Shown: positions 28,546 through 38,297, counted from the first letter of the stretch. The stretch: 64,000 nt of DNA from Marinobacter szutsaonensis (GCF_039523335.1 NZ_BAAAFC010000001.1:2480001-2544000); one strand, 5' to 3'. The notes: generated from the sequence alone by a model not told the origin. Translations and numbers: made by a program.

Positions 28546-29961
28546 ATGAACGAATTGAGCAAGAACTATATCAATGGTCAGTGGGTCGACTGGAGCGGCG
28601 AGCTGATCGATGTCCACGAGGCTGGCACCGGTGACGTCATTGCCCGCGTACCCGCCTCCGGTCGCGAGGAAATGGAGCAGGCCATCGCCGCAGCGGATGC
28701 CGCTTTCGAGAGCTGGTCCGAAAGCACCCTGGAGCAACGCCTGAAAGTGCTGGAACAGCTGCACGGGGGGCTGAAGGAACGGGCGCCGGAGATTGCCGAG
28801 ACCGTGAGCCGGGAAGTGGGCATGCCAATCAAGCTGGCCACCCCCATCCAGGCTGGCATGCCGGCGGCCGTGACCAAGACCTACCTGAAACTGCTGCCGG
28901 ACTTCCAATTTACAGAGCAGTCCGGCAACTCCGAGGTGCAGTACGCCCCGGTGGGTGTGGTTGGCTGCATTACCCCCTGGAACTACCCGCTGCACCAGGT
29001 GATCCTGAAGATCGTCCCGGCCATCGCCGCCGGTTGCACCGTGGTACTCAAGCCATCGGAAATCGCGCCCCAGACCGCCTATATCCTGGCGGAAATCCTG
29101 GACGGTACCGATCTTCCCAAGGGCGTGTTCAACATGGTGTGCGGCCTGGGCCAGACCGTGGGCGACACCCTGATCAAGCATCCGGATGTGCGCATGGTGT
29201 CCTTCACCGGCTCCACCCGCACCGGTCACCTGATTGCCCACGCTGCGGCCGATGATTTCAAGCGCATCGCCCTGGAGATGGGGGGCAAGTCCGCCTCGGT
29301 CATTCTCCCGGACGCCGATCTCGCCGGCGCGGTCAAAGGTACCGTGAACAACTGCCTGCTTAACTCCGGTCAGACCTGCACCGCACTGACCCGCATGCTG
29401 GTCCCGGCGGACAAGCACGATGAGGCCTGCGAACTGGCGGCTGCCGCGGTGGCCAAGATGACCCCGGGCAATCCGCTCGAGGAAACCACCCGTCTGGGGC
29501 CGCTGTCTTCTGCTCAGCAGCGTGACCGGGTGATCGATTACATCAAGCTCGGTATCGAGGAGGGCGCCACCCTGGTGGCTGGCGGACCGGAAGCACCGGA
29601 AGGCTGTGACAAGGGCTACTTCGTCAAGGCCACGGTATTTGGCAATGTCCGTCCGGACAGCCGCATCGCCCAGGAAGAGATCTTCGGCCCGGTGCTGAGC
29701 ATCATTCCCTATAAGGATGAGGCCGAGGCGATCCGTATTGCCAATGGCACCCCCTACGGCCTGTCTGGCGCCGTCTGGTCCGCCGATGATGCTCATGCCA
29801 AGCGCGTCGCCGGCAAGCTGCGCACCGGTCAGGTGACCGTCAATGGTGGTGCCTTCAATGCTCTGGCGCCCTTCGGCGGTTTCGGCCATTCCGGCCTCGG
29901 CCGGGAGTTTGGCAAGTGGGGTCTGGAGGAGTTCCTGGAGGTGCGGTCGCTGCAGCTCTGA
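28546..29961 (+). CDS. NAD(P)-dependent aldehyde dehydrogenase
   Basis: A 471-residue enzyme of the aldehyde dehydrogenase superfamily. It has the cofactor/oxyanion segment ITPWNYPLHQVILKIVPAIAAGCTVVLKPSE, the catalytic Glu in ALEMGGKSASVIL, the nucleophile Cys in NSGQTCTALTRML, and EEIFGPVLSIIPY. It converts an aldehyde to its acid and probably takes the product of the adjacent alcohol dehydrogenase. The ATG at 28546 follows GGGGGAG; a start at 28528 would overlap the upstream gene and add six residues. The third palindrome cluster follows the stop. Confidence 0.9.
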   Translation: MNELSKNYINGQWVDWSGELIDVHEAGTGDVIARVPASGREEMEQAIAAADAAFESWSESTLEQRLKVLEQLHGGLKERAPEIAETVSREVGMPIKLATPIQAGMPAAVTKTYLKLLPDFQFTEQSGNSEVQYAPVGVVGCITPWNYPLHQVILKIVPAIAAGCTVVLKPSEIAPQTAYILAEILDGTDLPKGVFNMVCGLGQTVGDTLIKHPDVRMVSFTGSTRTGHLIAHAAADDFKRIALEMGGKSASVILPDADLAGAVKGTVNNCLLNSGQTCTALTRMLVPADKHDEACELAAAAVAKMTPGNPLEETTRLGPLSSAQQRDRVIDYIKLGIEEGATLVAGGPEAPEGCDKGYFVKATVFGNVRPDSRIAQEEIFGPVLSIIPYKDEAEAIRIANGTPYGLSGAVWSADDAHAKRVAGKLRTGQVTVNGGAFNALAPFGGFGHSGLGREFGKWGLEEFLEVRSLQL

Positions 29962-29995
29962 GGCGGAGTGGGCGCTGAACCTGGGGATTGAAAAA

Positions 29996-30144
29996 GGGGT
30001 CAGATGAAAGCGTTCATCAGACCCCGACTTCACGCAGAACCCGGGGGCGGGCCCGGGGTCTGAAGAAAGCCTTCTTCTGACCCCACGTTCAAGATTAAAC
30101 CGGGCAAGCCCTCCGGGGTCTGATGAACGCTTTCATCTGACCCC
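29996..30144. repeat. Palindrome cluster C (three 30-bp units)
   Basis: Units lie at 29996-30025, 30055-30084 and 30115-30144. They occupy the convergent gap between the aldehyde dehydrogenase gene and the minus-strand TetR gene, ending three bases before the TetR stop. The first unit has one arm mismatch. Confidence 0.85.
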
Positions 30145-30147
30145 TTC

Positions 30148-30729
30148 CTAGGCCTTACCCCCCAGCAGAATCCTTACCGCCGTACAGGCATCCTCCAGCT
30201 CCTCATCCCGGGGCTCGCGCCCGCCGATGATGTCGCTGTAGAGACAGGATTCCGCGAGACGAACCATGAAATAGGACAGGCTGTCCACGCTCATGGGCGG
30301 ATTGATCTTGCCCTGGGCGACCTGGTCCTTGAGGGTGCGGGTATTCGCTTCCACGGTCCGGGCGTGCAGGGTGGACTGGGACGACGTGAGGATTCTCAGC
30401 GCGTACTCCGGGTCCTGATTGATAAACCGCCTTAACGGCTCGAAGTGCAGGATCGTGGAATTGATTTTCCGGTAGACGCCAACAATGTAATCGACCCCCT
30501 CACCGGGGGTAGTGGCGAGAGCTTCCAGGCGCAGCGGTTCGTACAGGGACCACAGCACTTCACCGATCAGCAGGTCCTTGTTGCCCACCCACCGGAACAG
30601 GGTGGCCCGGCCGATGTTGAGTTCGTCCGACAGGGATGCCAGGTGGATACGCTCGCCTTTGAGCCACATGCGCCGGGCCCGCTTGAACGCGTCGGCCGGT
30701 GTCGCTTTGGTTGTTGTTCTGGCTGTCAC
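30148..30729 (-). CDS. TetR-family transcriptional regulator (QsdR-like)
   Basis: A 193-residue protein. The N-terminal helix-turn-helix is RIHLASLSDELNIGRATLFRWVGNKDLLIGEVLW, and the C-terminal ligand domain resembles QsdR-type regulators (GVYRKINSTILHFEPLRRFINQDPEYALRILTSS). It is divergent from the nitronate monooxygenase-like gene with 55 bases between, so it likely controls that promoter. It also flanks the alcohol/aldehyde dehydrogenase genes, which are other candidate targets. Effector unknown; acyl compounds are plausible from context. Confidence 0.85.
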   Translation of the reverse strand: MTARTTTKATPADAFKRARRMWLKGERIHLASLSDELNIGRATLFRWVGNKDLLIGEVLWSLYEPLRLEALATTPGEGVDYIVGVYRKINSTILHFEPLRRFINQDPEYALRILTSSQSTLHARTVEANTRTLKDQVAQGKINPPMSVDSLSYFMVRLAESCLYSDIIGGREPRDEELEDACTAVRILLGGKA

Positions 30730-30763
30730 TGGAACCTCTTATACAAATTCGATTTCATTCTAA

Positions 30764-31759
<996 letters not shown>

Positions 31760-31771
31760 CCCGCCCCTGGC

Positions 31772-31793
31772 GTGATCATTTCGTGATATTTCC
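31772..31793 (+). promoter_or_regulatory. 11-bp direct repeats upstream of the Met-rich gene
   Basis: GTGATCATTTC (31772-31782) is followed directly by GTGATATTTCC (31783-31793). Direct repeats of 11-bp period are the usual binding mode of OmpR-type regulators. The octamer TTTCGTGA (31779-31786) occurs again at 34464-34471 upstream of msrAB. Confidence 0.35.
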
Positions 31794-31905
31794 GCGATAG
31801 ACTCTTTATCCGGATGTGACGCTGCCGTAAAGCTATGCTGCGAATCTTATCCGTGTGGCGGGCCACTGGAGCCCGCACCCTTGATAACCACACGGAGCGA
31901 TTACC

Positions 31906-32193
31906 ATGCAATCACTGACACGAATGTTTGTGGCCGTCATGCTGGGCGTTGGCGCCTCGTTTGCCCTTGCAGACGAAATGGGGGCGTCCACCGAGACGAT
32001 GAAAGACGACGGGATGATGGCGGAAGAATCCATGGAAAAGGGCATGGGAAAAGATGACATGACCAATGACATGGAGCACGGGATGAAAGACGATACCATG
32101 AAGGACATGGAAGAGGACGACATGGACACCACGACCATGGACGATGACACCATGCCCATGGACGACACTATGGACAAGGACACCATGGAATAA
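31906..32193 (+). CDS. Methionine-rich exported protein (MXKDX-repeat type)
   Basis: A 95-residue protein. A signal peptide (1-22, ending ASFALA) leaves a 73-residue mature chain with 17 Met (23 percent), many Asp/Glu, no Cys and no aromatic residue (for example MKDDTMKDMEEDDMD). The repeats resemble the pentapeptide MXKDX family. Dense, exposed Met in the periplasm suits scavenging of oxidants such as hypochlorous acid, or binding of copper or silver. It lies 36 bases before a two-component system, which is followed by an exported methionine sulfoxide reductase. The leader has an extended hairpin (31851-31895) that partly covers the ribosome binding site. Confidence 0.75.
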   Translation: MQSLTRMFVAVMLGVGASFALADEMGASTETMKDDGMMAEESMEKGMGKDDMTNDMEHGMKDDTMKDMEEDDMDTTTMDDDTMPMDDTMDKDTME

Positions 32194-32228
32194 CCGTTGC
32201 CGGAACTGTCCATCAGGGCCAGGAAACC

Positions 32229-32930
32229 ATGACGCGAACCGTACTGATCATTGAGGATAACCCCGGTATTGGCGAGCTGGTGCGTATGCAGGTGACCGAC
32301 CTGGGCATGAGGGCCATTCTCTCCGGCCGTGGTGATGAGGGCCTCAAGCGCTTTCATCAGGGCGGGATTGACCTGGTGATCCTGGACCTGATGCTTCCCG
32401 GGATGGATGGCCTGGCGGTGTGCCGGGAAATCCGTTCGGGTACCGGTTACGTTCCGGTGCTGATGCTCACGGCCAAGAGTTCCGAGCTGGACCGGGTTCT
32501 TGGCCTGGAGATGGGGGCCGATGACTACCTGACCAAGCCATTCAGCGTGGCCGAGCTGGCAGCCCGTATCAAGGCGCTGTTCCGTCGGGTTGATGCCCTG
32601 TCATCCGGGAGCGCCCATGAGAGTGAAACGGAAGAAGTGGTGGTGGAGGGCCTCCGGATCGATCCGGTGCGTCACCGCGTCTTCAGGAATGATCGGGAGG
32701 TTGAGCTGACTGCCCGGGAATTCGATCTGCTCTGGCATTTTGTTCGCCACCGTGGCCGGGTGTTCAGCCGCGCGCATTTACTGGATGCGGTATGGGGTTA
32801 CAACCATGAAGGCTATGAGCACACGGTAAATACCCACATCAATCGGCTCCGGAACAAGATCGAGGCTGACCCGGCCCAGCCCCGATACATCCAGACGGTC
32901 TGGGGCGTCGGTTACCGGTTTATGGACTGA
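32229..32930 (+). CDS. OmpR-family response regulator
   Basis: A 233-residue protein. The receiver domain has the acidic pair in LIIEDN, the phospho-acceptor Asp in DLVILDLMLPGMDGL, and Lys in DDYLTKPFS. The winged-helix output domain (about 140-232) has LTAREFDLLWHFVRHRGRVFSRAHLLDAVWG and ends TVWGVGYRFMD. It is three bases ahead of its sensor kinase. Its targets are probably the flanking Met-rich and msrAB genes, both of which have TTTCGTGA motifs upstream. Confidence 0.92.
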   Translation: MTRTVLIIEDNPGIGELVRMQVTDLGMRAILSGRGDEGLKRFHQGGIDLVILDLMLPGMDGLAVCREIRSGTGYVPVLMLTAKSSELDRVLGLEMGADDYLTKPFSVAELAARIKALFRRVDALSSGSAHESETEEVVVEGLRIDPVRHRVFRNDREVELTAREFDLLWHFVRHRGRVFSRAHLLDAVWGYNHEGYEHTVNTHINRLRNKIEADPAQPRYIQTVWGVGYRFMD

Positions 32931-32933
32931 ATC

Positions 32934-34415
32934 ATGGCGCTGTCACTGTTCCGAACGCTCTACGCCCGGCTGGCGCTTGGTCTGTTTTTGCTGCTGATCA
33001 TTGTTGGCGGCCTGTTCACGGTTCTCAGCCTCTATTCGGTGCGTGAGTACACCGCTGCGGTCAATCAGGAACTCAATCGTGACCTGGCCCGTAACCTGGT
33101 ATCCGACCGTAATCTGGTGACGGAAGGCCAGCTCGATCAGGAAGCGCTGAAAAAGCTGTTTGACCTGTACATGACCATCAACCCCGGTATCGAGATCTAC
33201 CTGCTGGGACCGGAAGGCCGGATTCTGTCCTACTCCGCTGACCCGGACCGGATCAAGCGCAACCGGGTTTCCCTGGAGCCGATCCGGACTCTGCTTGCCC
33301 AACCCGGCGCTTTCCCGCTCCCGGGGGATGACCCCCGCAGTCACGACCGTCGCAAGGTATTTTCGGTAACCACCGTGCCCTTCGAGAATGGCCGCTCGGG
33401 TTACCTGTACGTCGTGCTCCGGGGTGAGGAATATGACCTTGCCGAGAACATGGTGCACAGTAATCAGTTGCTGCAGATGGGAGCGGGAGCCCTGGCAATC
33501 AGCCTGGTCGTCGGCCTGCTGGCAGGGTTGGTATTCTTTCATCTGCTGACCCGGCGACTGTCCCGGCTGACCGAACGGGTGGAAAACTTCGAAATAAACG
33601 GCGAGCTCCTGGTCCCGGAGACACAGGAATACCCTGTCTCCCGGGGGGACGACATCGATTACCTGGCAGCACGGTTCGACCAGATGGCCAGCCGGATTGC
33701 CGCCCAGATGGATCTTCTGAAAGACAAGGACCACCAGCGTCGGCAGATGGTTGCCCAGGTCTCCCATGACCTGCGCACGCCGCTGGCGTCTATCCAGGGC
33801 TATCTGGAGGCCCTGAAGATGAAACAGGCGGAGCTGGATTCGGCTGAGCGAGCCCGTTTCCTGGACGTTGCCCTGGCGGAAACCTGGCGCCTCGGCCGGC
33901 TGGTCGAGGAGCTGTTTGAGCTGGCCGCGCTGGAAGCCCGGGAGAAACAGCCGTCCCCGGAACCCTTCATGATGGCAGAACTGCTGCACGATGTGGTCCA
34001 GAAGCACCAGCCCGAAGCGGAGCGTGCATCGGTACGGCTCCGGATCACTGACGCTGACGGAGTCATGGTGATGGCGGACATTGCCATGACCGAGCGTGTC
34101 CTCGATAACCTGATCAGCAACGCCATTGCCCACGCCCCGGCCAACAGCGAGGTGGCCCTGGCCGTCCGGCAGGACGGGGATGCCGTGCTACTGACTGTCT
34201 CGGATGCCGGCGCCGGCATCGACCCGCAAGACAGTGCCCACCTGTTCGAACCTTTCTACCAGGGGGGCGGGGCAGCAAACGCCGGTCATGCGGGCCTGGG
34301 CCTGGCCATCGCCCGACGCATGGTGGATCTCCAGCAAGGTCGGATCGCGGTCCGGAATCTAGAGCCGACCGGTGCCGAGTTCCGGGTCTGGTTGCCGCTC
34401 GCCAGCACCCGTTAA
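32934..34415 (+). CDS. Membrane sensor histidine kinase
   Basis: A 493-residue kinase. A first membrane helix (about 10-35), a periplasmic sensor domain (about 36-180) and a second helix (ALAISLVVGLLAGLVFFHLL) are followed by a HAMP segment. The H-box is VAQVSHDLRTPLASIQGYLEAL, the N-box DNLISNAIAHAP, and the G-boxes DAGAGIDP and GHAGLGLAIARRM. It should phosphorylate the regulator encoded just upstream. The periplasmic domain has two Met in LYMTINPGIEIYL but no clear ligand motif. Context suggests that envelope oxidative stress or metal is sensed. Confidence 0.92.
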   Translation: MALSLFRTLYARLALGLFLLLIIVGGLFTVLSLYSVREYTAAVNQELNRDLARNLVSDRNLVTEGQLDQEALKKLFDLYMTINPGIEIYLLGPEGRILSYSADPDRIKRNRVSLEPIRTLLAQPGAFPLPGDDPRSHDRRKVFSVTTVPFENGRSGYLYVVLRGEEYDLAENMVHSNQLLQMGAGALAISLVVGLLAGLVFFHLLTRRLSRLTERVENFEINGELLVPETQEYPVSRGDDIDYLAARFDQMASRIAAQMDLLKDKDHQRRQMVAQVSHDLRTPLASIQGYLEALKMKQAELDSAERARFLDVALAETWRLGRLVEELFELAALEAREKQPSPEPFMMAELLHDVVQKHQPEAERASVRLRITDADGVMVMADIAMTERVLDNLISNAIAHAPANSEVALAVRQDGDAVLLTVSDAGAGIDPQDSAHLFEPFYQGGGAANAGHAGLGLAIARRMVDLQQGRIAVRNLEPTGAEFRVWLPLASTR

Positions 34416-34443
34416 CGCCCGGAAAATCCACGCCGTTATAGAT

Positions 34444-34476
34444 TCGTAATACTCCGTGAACGGTTTCGTGAAGCCG
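34444..34476 (+). promoter_or_regulatory. Three loose 11-bp direct repeats upstream of msrAB
   Basis: TCGTAATACTC, CGTGAACGGTT and TCGTGAAGCCG follow one another. They include TTTCGTGA (34464-34471), which is also present upstream of the Met-rich gene. A candidate response-regulator site 45-77 bases before the msrAB start. Confidence 0.3.
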
Positions 34477-34520
34477 CAGGGTTAGGCTGACAGCATGGCA
34501 TCAAACACAGGAGATGTACC

Positions 34521-35693
34521 ATGAAACGCAGAAACTCAGGTTTTGCTCTCGTGCTGTCCCTGCTCGTGGCAGGCGTGGCATTTACGTCGCTCGCCACCGC
34601 AGGCAAGCATGATACCAACGATACCGAATTTGCCCCGGAGAACCCGGACCTGGCGGTCGCGACCTTCGCCGGCGGCTGCTTCTGGTGTGTGGAAGCGGGG
34701 TACGAGAAGGTGCCCGGCGTGGTCGAGGCGGTCTCCGGCTATGCCGGGGGCAGTGTCGAAAATCCCACGTACAAGCAGGTCTCGTCTGGCAGCACCGGTC
34801 ATACCGAGGCGGTCCAGGTCTACTACGACCCGGATGAAATCACCTACGAGGGGTTGTTGCAGGGTCTGTGGCGGATGATGGACCCTACCGATGCCAATGG
34901 CCAGTTTGTCGATCGGGGCAAGCAGTACCGGCCGGCGATCTTCTACCACAACGCCGAACAGAAGCGTCTGGCCGAGGCTGCCAAGCGGGAGCTGCAGGCA
35001 TCGGGTATCTACGACAAGCCGGTGGTGATTGAAATCGTTCCGCTGGATACCTTCTATCCGGCGGAGAAGTACCACCAGGATTATTACAAGAAGAATCCCC
35101 TGCGCTACAAGTTCTACACCTTCAACTCCGGTCGTTACCAGTTCATCGAGAAAGTCTATGGTGAGGACTATGAGCTGGATTTCTCGAAGTTCAGACCGGC
35201 GGCTATGGAATCAAACGGGCAAAGCGAGGGTTTTGACCCGCAGGCCTTTGTGAAGCCCGGCCGGGAAACCCTGAAGAAACGCCTGACCGATATCCAGTTC
35301 GAGGTCACCCAGGAGGACGGGACCGAGCGAGCCTTCAACAATGCCTACTGGGACAACAAGCGTCCGGGGTTGTACGTCGATATTGTGTCGGGGGAACCGT
35401 TGTTCTCTTCCAGGGACAAGTACAAATCCGGCACCGGTTGGCCCAGCTTCACCCGTCCGATTCATCCGGATGCCGTGGTTGAAAGGGAGGATAGAATTCT
35501 GTGGACGACTCGCACCGAGATCCGTAGCCGTTATGCCGACTCGCACCTGGGCCATGTCTTCAATGACGGACCGGCTCCTACGGGCCTGCGTTACTGCATG
35601 AACTCGGCGGCGCTCCGGTTCATTCCCTTGGAGCAGATGGAGGCCGAGGGCTACGGGGAGTACATTGACGAGGTCACAGCCGCGAAGTCCTGA
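34521..35693 (+). CDS. msrAB: Exported bifunctional methionine sulfoxide reductase MsrAB
   Basis: A 390-residue fusion. A signal peptide (about 1-28, [20 protein letters not shown]) sends it to the periplasm. The MsrA domain (about 44-205) has GGCFWC with catalytic Cys53. The MsrB domain (about 248-378) has [12 protein letters not shown] and RYCMNSAAL with catalytic Cys359. It reduces both S and R methionine sulfoxide in proteins. Only three Cys are present in the mature chain (53, 56, 359), so MsrB lacks the resolving Cys seen in SGCGWPSF forms. It must be reduced directly by an exported thioredoxin-like donor. Its neighbours are a Met-rich exported protein and a two-component system. Confidence 0.92.
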   Translation: MKRRNSGFALVLSLLVAGVAFTSLATAGKHDTNDTEFAPENPDLAVATFAGGCFWCVEAGYEKVPGVVEAVSGYAGGSVENPTYKQVSSGSTGHTEAVQVYYDPDEITYEGLLQGLWRMMDPTDANGQFVDRGKQYRPAIFYHNAEQKRLAEAAKRELQASGIYDKPVVIEIVPLDTFYPAEKYHQDYYKKNPLRYKFYTFNSGRYQFIEKVYGEDYELDFSKFRPAAMESNGQSEGFDPQAFVKPGRETLKKRLTDIQFEVTQEDGTERAFNNAYWDNKRPGLYVDIVSGEPLFSSRDKYKSGTGWPSFTRPIHPDAVVEREDRILWTTRTEIRSRYADSHLGHVFNDGPAPTGLRYCMNSAALRFIPLEQMEAEGYGEYIDEVTAAKS

Positions 35694-35701
35694 CCGGCCG
35701 T

Positions 35702-36430
35702 TCAGAGCCACAGATCCTTGATCGGCGTGTTCGGCCCGAAATGGTGATGAATCTGGGCCTGGAGCAGTTCGGCCGTGGCCAGGGCATCGATCAGTGCGTT
35801 GTGGGAAGCGTAATGGGGCAGTCCATAGCGCTGGCGGCTGTCGGCCAGCCGGATCGATACCGGTTTTTTGCCCAGTAACCGTTGCCAGCGGTTTGGCCGC
35901 CGGTCCGGGTGCAGATGGGCTTCGATGGCCATGGTGTCGATGACCGGAAAGCGGATGCCTTCGCCCAGCCGCCACTGCAGCGCCACATTGAGAAACGGCC
36001 GCTCGATGTCCCGGTAATGGACCACCGGGATCCGGCCATTCAGGTAGCTGAACAGCTTGTTCAATACCTCGTTGAGGTCCGGCGCCTTGTCGATGTCGGA
36101 GTGGGTGATGCCATGCACTTCGATGGAGGTCTGGTGCAGCGGCAGTTGCGGGCGCACCACCTGGTGCCAGCAACGACCCAATTGGATCCCGCCCAGGGTG
36201 AAGGGCACCAGCCCGACACTGACGATGGAGTGCTCGTTCGGATCAAGTCCCGTGGTCTCGAAATCCAGCGCCACCAGGGGAACGTCCGACATCGGCATGT
36301 CCGGGTCGACGCAGCCGGCTTCGTAGAAGGCCTTGAGCAATGGCGACTTTGCCTGTTGGGCGAGCTCATGGTACTGCTCCGGCCAGGTGGGGTTCGGGGT
36401 GCTCGACGGGCCTTCCGGATTACTGGGCAT
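35702..36430 (-). CDS. DnaQ-like 3'-5' exonuclease
   Basis: A 242-residue DEDDh exonuclease-fold protein. It has LVALDFETTGLDPNEHSIVSVG (ExoI, Asp and Glu), an ExoII region around HYRDIERPFLNVAL, and HNALIDALATAELLQA (ExoIII, His and Asp). It resembles the epsilon-like exonucleases found next to DUF294 nucleotidyltransferases, an arrangement often linked with acetate-uptake genes in Pseudomonas. Its start overlaps the DUF294 stop by 11 bases, so the two are coupled. The nucleic acid or nucleotide substrate is unknown. Confidence 0.82.
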   Translation of the reverse strand: MPSNPEGPSSTPNPTWPEQYHELAQQAKSPLLKAFYEAGCVDPDMPMSDVPLVALDFETTGLDPNEHSIVSVGLVPFTLGGIQLGRCWHQVVRPQLPLHQTSIEVHGITHSDIDKAPDLNEVLNKLFSYLNGRIPVVHYRDIERPFLNVALQWRLGEGIRFPVIDTMAIEAHLHPDRRPNRWQRLLGKKPVSIRLADSRQRYGLPHYASHNALIDALATAELLQAQIHHHFGPNTPIKDLWL

Positions 36431-38297
36431 TGCGACCTACCTGGGCGTTGTAGCGGAAACGCAGGAACTTCTGGGCGTTGCTGACCACCTGGAAGGCGTC
36501 CTTCAGATGACTTCGCTCGAACGGTGACAGGTCCTCCGGGCGCACGTTATTGTCGGGCTTCCGGCCATCCTCGATGGCCAGGGCCTGATGCCGGATGCGA
36601 ACGATGGAGATGAACTCGAGGGCATCCCGCAGATTGCCGAGATCATCTTCCAATAGCAGCTTGGTCTGGCCGATGACCTTGAGGCGTTCGAACGAGTTCT
36701 GGGCCCTGGATCCGCAGGCCAGGGCATGGACCCGGATCAGGTCGGACAGCGGTGCGGTGCCTCGCCGTTTCAGGTTGAAGGTCTTGCGGTGTTGACCGTC
36801 CTCCTCCAGTACGAAGGTGCGGAAAAAGCCCAGAGGTGGCGTGCGGTTCAGGGCATTGCGCGCCAACAGGGTGAGGAAGCGCTGGCTGTGGCTGGCCTTC
36901 TCCGCCACCAGCGCCTTCAGTTCTTCTGCGAACCCGATGTTGCCGTGGATGCCGTCCAGGTCAAAGAAGATATTGCTGTTCAGCAGCGCCTCGGCTTTGG
37001 GGTTCTCTATCCAGTCGGTGAAATAGCCCTTCCACACCCGCAGCGGCTGACGCCACTTCGGGTTGGTGGCCATGATCTCGCCGGTACAGTATGTGTAGCC
37101 GCACTCCGCCAGGCCGTCGCTGACAAACTTCGCCAGCGCCAGGAAATATTCGTCGTGTTCTTCGGGCACGAAGCTGTCGTCCAGGATCATGGCATTGTCC
37201 TGGTCGGTCACCACCAGCTGCTCGTCCCGGGCCATGGAGCCCAATGCCATGAAGCAATAAGGTATCGGCGGTGGCCCCAGTTTTTCCTCACCCAGTTCCA
37301 GCAGCCGCTGGGTGAAGCTCCGGCCGATGCCGGCCATGGCGCTGCCGATCATGTGGGAGTTGGCGTCCTCGTTCACCATACGCACAAAGGTATCCGGTAC
37401 ATCCCGGCTGATTTTCTTCAGACCTTTGACGTCATTCTGGTGATAGATGTTGCTGACCAGGTACAGGCTGCTCTGGCTCTCGTATTTCACGATGTCAGAC
37501 AGAGCAATCACGCCCCGTACCTCGTCCTTATCCATGACCGGCAGGTGATGCACGTTGTTGTGCAGCATCATGAGCATGGCTTCAAAAATGTAGGCGCTGG
37601 CGCGAATGGTGATCAGACCCTCGGACATGATGTCGCTGATCGGAGTTTCCGAGGGCAGGGCTTCGGTAACGGCCCGGGTCCGCAGGTCCCGGTCGGTGAT
37701 GATGCCCTTGAGTACGGGGTGTTCGCCGCTTTCGTCCATCAGCAGCAGCGCGGAAACGCCCTGGTCGGTCATGATCCGGGCCGCCTCCTGCAGTCGGACC
37801 GTGCAGGGCGCCGAGACCGGGGCGCGGGCAATCAGCCGGGTGACCTTGGAGGTCATCAGATCGTTGGACTTCTCCCGCCGGGACAGCGCCGAGCGCAGGC
37901 GGCTCCGGTCCTCGGTCTCGACGAAGTCGGCGAAGCCGTGATCGTTCTCGAACAGGTACTGGAAAGTGGCCTCTGGAATCCGGTAGACGAGGGTATCTTC
38001 GAGTGCCCTGGCGGGAAAACGCACGGTCTTGTTCATCAGCAGGCCGAACTGGCCAAAGATGTCGCCCTCTCCGATCCGGTTATAGAGTTCACCGGAGCGC
38101 CGGAAAATCTCCACGGCGCCGCTGCGAATGTAGTAAAGCCAGGTGTTGTCCTGTCCGAATTCCAGGATCTGTGTGCCGGCACGGAAATACTCCACTTCAA
38201 CGCCACCGACCACCTGGTCCAACAGTTCCTCCGGCATTTCATCGAACGGAGGAAACTGGGCCATGTGGTTCCGGATATCAATGAGTTCCGCCTGCAT
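36420..38297 (-). CDS. cNMP-binding / CBS / DUF294 nucleotidyltransferase-like protein
   Basis: A 625-residue cytoplasmic signalling protein. A cyclic-nucleotide-binding domain comes first (about 10-130: FRAGTQILEFGQDNTWLYYIRSG, GEGDIFGQFGLL). Two CBS repeats follow (about 150-285: ARIMTDQGVSALLLMDESG, MMLHNNVHHLPVMDKDEVRGVI). A GlnD-like nucleotidyltransferase domain comes next (about 310-450: FMALGSMARDEQLVVTDQDNAMI), then the DUF294 C-terminal helical domain. Such proteins are thought to modify or regulate a partner in response to nucleotides. It is the first gene of a pair with the exonuclease; the target is not visible here. Confidence 0.88.
   Translation of the reverse strand: MQAELIDIRNHMAQFPPFDEMPEELLDQVVGGVEVEYFRAGTQILEFGQDNTWLYYIRSGAVEIFRRSGELYNRIGEGDIFGQFGLLMNKTVRFPARALEDTLVYRIPEATFQYLFENDHGFADFVETEDRSRLRSALSRREKSNDLMTSKVTRLIARAPVSAPCTVRLQEAARIMTDQGVSALLLMDESGEHPVLKGIITDRDLRTRAVTEALPSETPISDIMSEGLITIRASAYIFEAMLMMLHNNVHHLPVMDKDEVRGVIALSDIVKYESQSSLYLVSNIYHQNDVKGLKKISRDVPDTFVRMVNEDANSHMIGSAMAGIGRSFTQRLLELGEEKLGPPPIPYCFMALGSMARDEQLVVTDQDNAMILDDSFVPEEHDEYFLALAKFVSDGLAECGYTYCTGEIMATNPKWRQPLRVWKGYFTDWIENPKAEALLNSNIFFDLDGIHGNIGFAEELKALVAEKASHSQRFLTLLARNALNRTPPLGFFRTFVLEEDGQHRKTFNLKRRGTAPLSDLIRVHALACGSRAQNSFERLKVIGQTKLLLEDDLGNLRDALEFISIVRIRHQALAIEDGRKPDNNVRPEDLSPFERSHLKDAFQVVSNAQKFLRFRYNAQVGRNAQ

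Noticed and set aside
24084..30144. CRISPR-like spaced repeats
   Set aside because: Units are palindromes of 30 bp, only three per site, with partly similar spacers and no cas genes.
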